Below are positions 61,947 through 64,000 of a stretch of DNA of 64,000 nucleotides, piece by piece. Location: assembly GCF_011683955.1 (NCBI RefSeq), contig NZ_JAAQPI010000008.1, forward strand, positions 186,001-250,000, written 5' to 3'. Position 1 is the stretch's first letter. Each line of letters opens with the position of its first letter. The notes below the pieces were generated by a model that was given only the letters and a program-made list of their open reading frames with translations, was not told the DNA's origin and ran no database searches. This stretch comes from Pseudomaricurvus alkylphenolicus. Its GTDB lineage: Bacteria; Pseudomonadota; Gammaproteobacteria; Pseudomonadales; Cellvibrionaceae. A program made the translations under genes and the position numbers.

Positions 61947-63416
61947 TCAGAGGTCCTGGTTTTCCTGCATTTTGATGATCTGTTTGATCTTTTCCTCCAA
62001 CAGAGCGGTCTGGTGGTAGCTGCCCCTGGACAGTTTAAGCGCGTTCTTCAGCTGGCGCTGGGCCTTGTCATAGACTCCGTTGAGCATAAAGTATTCTGCC
62101 CGCGCGGTGTGAACACCCAGAATGTCGCCGGCCAGGCCGTGTACCTCAGCCAATAGATACCAAAGATAATCGTCTTTGGGGTGGCGTTTGACATGAGCTT
62201 CGAGCACCTCTTCGCTGTGTGCATATTGACCGTGTTCCATCAGCAGTTCGGCATATCTCACGTTGTAGGCATGGTGTTCCGGTTGGCGTTGCAGCTGCTG
62301 TTCCAACAGCCTGATCGCCAGGTCAAAGTTGCCGGCTGCAGCTTCTATATCCGCTGCAGCGATCACGTACGCCGGTTTGTCGGGCGACTTTTCGAGCAGT
62401 GGCGCGATAACCTCACGCGCCCTTTGGGGTTGGCTGGCGTCGGTGAGGGCCAGCACCAGACCGTAACGGCTGGCTTCGGGTGACAGCGTATCTCCTTCGA
62501 GTTCGCTGCTAAAGCGCTTTACTCCATCCTGGGGGGTATTTTCATGTTGCAGCTGGACTCTGGCTCTCATCAGGTGATAGTCGAGATTGTCCGGATATTG
62601 GCGCGCGGGATAACGATTGGCGCGGTTTCGCGAGTCGGCGATCCGGCTTTCTGTCACCGGGTGGGTCAGCAGGAATTCAGGTGGTCGCTGGGTGAAACGA
62701 GTGGCCTGCAACATTCGTTCAAACATGGCCGGCACCGCCTGGGGGTCTTCGCCGGCCGCGACCATGGTCAGCATGCCGATGCGATCCGCCTCCTGTTCAT
62801 TCTGTCGGCTGAAACGCAGTTGTGAATCCAGTGCCGCCGCCTGTGTGGCAGTGAGTGCCGCGAGGCCGGCATCACCACCGGCGGTTGCTGCCAGCACCAG
62901 GCTCGCCAGCATGGCTGCCATGGTCGGCAGGCTCGCCTTTTGCTGTTTTTCAACGCCCCGGGCAAAGTGTCTTTGGCTCAGGTGAGCCAGTTCGTGGGAT
63001 AACACGGAGGCCATTTGCGCTTCCGATTCGGCGTAGAGGAAAAGCCCTGTATGAACCCCCACCACGCCACCGGGTACCGCAAACGCATTCATGCTTGGGT
63101 TCCTGACCACAATCAACTCCAGATTGCGATCTTTGAGCTGGCTGTGAACGGCCAGTCGCTGCAACAATTGCTGGACGTAGTTATAGACCAGCGGGTCAGA
63201 GGACGTCGGGACACGACTGCGGTACAATCGCAGCCAGGTTTGACCCAGCTCGTATTCCTTCTGCGGTGACACAATCGCCGAACTCGCATCCCCCAGCTCG
63301 GGCAGATTGAAATCGGCCCTAGATGCCATGGAAAGCGTTAACGCCAGGGTGGCAAGCAGCCACTTGGCGGTGGCGGAGAAGGTTGGATACACAGCAATTT
63401 GGCCTTGGAAGATCAT
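61947..63416 (-). CDS. bepA: Beta-barrel assembly-enhancing protease BepA
   Basis: 489 residues. Signal peptide (residues 1-34), M48 metallopeptidase domain with HELAH in SHELAHLSQRH and the later EADRIGM (Glu ligand), then TPR repeats from about 290 to 480. A periplasmic protease and chaperone for LptD assembly and outer membrane quality control. The ATG at 63416 has no strong ribosome binding site. Divergent from tusA (241 bases between). Confidence 0.92.
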   Translation of the reverse strand: MIFQGQIAVYPTFSATAKWLLATLALTLSMASRADFNLPELGDASSAIVSPQKEYELGQTWLRLYRSRVPTSSDPLVYNYVQQLLQRLAVHSQLKDRNLELIVVRNPSMNAFAVPGGVVGVHTGLFLYAESEAQMASVLSHELAHLSQRHFARGVEKQQKASLPTMAAMLASLVLAATAGGDAGLAALTATQAAALDSQLRFSRQNEQEADRIGMLTMVAAGEDPQAVPAMFERMLQATRFTQRPPEFLLTHPVTESRIADSRNRANRYPARQYPDNLDYHLMRARVQLQHENTPQDGVKRFSSELEGDTLSPEASRYGLVLALTDASQPQRAREVIAPLLEKSPDKPAYVIAAADIEAAAGNFDLAIRLLEQQLQRQPEHHAYNVRYAELLMEHGQYAHSEEVLEAHVKRHPKDDYLWYLLAEVHGLAGDILGVHTARAEYFMLNGVYDKAQRQLKNALKLSRGSYHQTALLEEKIKQIIKMQENQDL

Positions 63417-63561
63417 GTACGGCTCGTTAATTTTCTACTCTAACTCAGTTGAAAGGGCCCCACCAGACGGTGCCGGTTAAAAAATGTTTACCGTTCGGTT
63501 GTCTGCAAGCAGGTTCGACATTATTGTAGGCCCCTGCCAGAGAGGACGCCGGTAACGCTTA

Positions 63562-63599
63562 GACCCCGAAATTGGGAGAAAAATCCAATTTCTAAGGTC
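63562..63599. promoter_or_regulatory. Hairpin/dyad in the bepA-tusA region
   Basis: GAAATTGG (63568-63575) and CCAATTTC (63585-63592), loop of 9, with outer GACC/GGTC extension (63562-63565, 63596-63599). No U-tract on either strand. It sits 59 bases before the tusA start. Confidence 0.45.
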
Positions 63600-63657
63600 C
63601 ATGTTAAAGTCCGGCTTAAACCCTGCGGACAGTTGACCCGCAGTTAAAGAGGTAAAA

Positions 63658-63876
63658 ATGAAAGAAGTGGATGCCAGAGGGCTGAACTGCCCCCTCCCGT
63701 TGCTTAAGGCCAAGCAGGCTCTGAATCAGCTCGACTCAGGTGACCGGCTGAGGGTGTTGGCAACGGACGCAGGTTCGGTCCGCGATTTCAAGACCTTTAC
63801 TGAGCTGAGCGGTAATTTGCTGGTAGAAAGCAGTGAATCAGACGGCTGCTACACCTATGTTTTACAGAAAGTATGA
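63658..63876 (+). CDS. tusA: Sulfurtransferase TusA (SirA family)
   Basis: 72 residues. Starts MKEVDARGLNCPLPLLKAKQ; the CPxP motif (Cys11) is the persulfide-carrying site. Relays sulfur for 2-thiouridine at the wobble base of tRNA-Lys, Glu and Gln, a functional tie to the tRNA-Lys(UUU) genes in the window. Ribosome binding site AGAGG just upstream. Confidence 0.94.
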   Translation: MKEVDARGLNCPLPLLKAKQALNQLDSGDRLRVLATDAGSVRDFKTFTELSGNLLVESSESDGCYTYVLQKV

Positions 63877-63987
63877 AGTTGGCATTAAGAATGAGTTGCA
63901 CAGAAGGGCTGAGAGTCTGCCGATGGTCACAGCCTTCCCTGATTGAGCACTTCCCAGAGCAGAATCCTGAAACAACCCCGGAGTTTA

Positions 63988-64000
63988 AATGCTGCACATT
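63988..64000 (+). CDS. Probable start of a gene cut by the window edge
   Basis: ATG CTG CAC ATT... with GGAG five bases upstream (63979-63982), reading MLHI before the window ends. It may be a membrane transporter start, since tusA is sometimes followed by a PerM-type gene, but four residues are too few to say. An open frame from 63873 also runs off the end but looks less gene-like. Confidence 0.3.

Overview
The window is an ordinary, densely coded chromosomal segment of a free-living gammaproteobacterium. Gene content and order (ruvC-ruvA-ruvB-ybgC-tolQRAB-pal-cpoB-queE-queC, purN-purM, DUF2066-hda, fmdB-aspS-yebC, dnaE-accA), a Pseudomonas-type nrdAB pair, DUF3549, DUF2069, DUF3108 and many c-di-GMP proteins point to the Pseudomonadales/Cellvibrionales side (Cellvibrionaceae or Microbulbiferaceae-like). 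That placement is inference from gene content; no rRNA gene is present. No IS element, prophage, integrase or CRISPR array was seen, and the only stretch above 300 bases without a gene (other than RNA or regulatory content) is the nrdA upstream region, 18056-18680.

Layout. 1-8.1 kb: YbaK-like deacylase, exonuclease I (sbcB), DUF2971, pyrB, a secreted EF-hand protein, a REC-GGDEF-REC regulator, DUF3549 and YchJ. 8.2-13.6 kb: a PlsC-like acyltransferase, a pair of acyl-CoA dehydrogenases, a REC-GGDEF regulator and two small unknown genes. 13.8-18.7 kb: nrdB and nrdA with two candidate NrdR boxes upstream, and a divergent 61-residue zinc-ribbon gene. 18.9-31.7 kb: FKBP isomerase, DUF3108, purN-purM; divergent DUF2066-hda; sppA-DUF2069-wrbA-arsC; divergent yihY-TlpA-acyP; lytic transglycosylase and proS. 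31.8-34.2 kb: HIT protein, a structured terminator region, a Lys/Ala-tailed HU protein and an HPt/HD-GYP protein. 34.3-47.3 kb: one long plus-strand block for translation (aspS), Holliday junction processing (ruvABC), the Tol-Pal envelope machine and queuosine synthesis. 47.4-53.8 kb: two identical tRNA-Lys genes, nadA, dnaE, accA. 53.8-64 kb: several small membrane genes, yciH, a Kv-like channel, an LpxH-like phosphoesterase, a serine hydrolase, slyX, a PAS-GGDEF-EAL protein, bepA and tusA, ending at what is probably the start of another gene.

Functional themes. Nucleotide supply (pyrB, purN, purM, nrdAB), replication and repair (dnaE, hda, ruvABC, sbcB), envelope maintenance (Tol-Pal, bepA, sppA, lytic transglycosylase, LpxH-like) and c-di-GMP signalling (three GGDEF proteins plus an HD-GYP protein) dominate. 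No obviously new multigene system was found. The items most worth a second look are the nrdA upstream boxes, a T-tract at the pyrB promoter, the paired acyl-CoA dehydrogenases without the usual catalytic Glu position, an orphan nucleotidyltransferase-like C-terminal domain preceded by a 58-residue ORF, a binding protein embedded between queE and queC, and the divergent zinc-ribbon/ion-channel pair.
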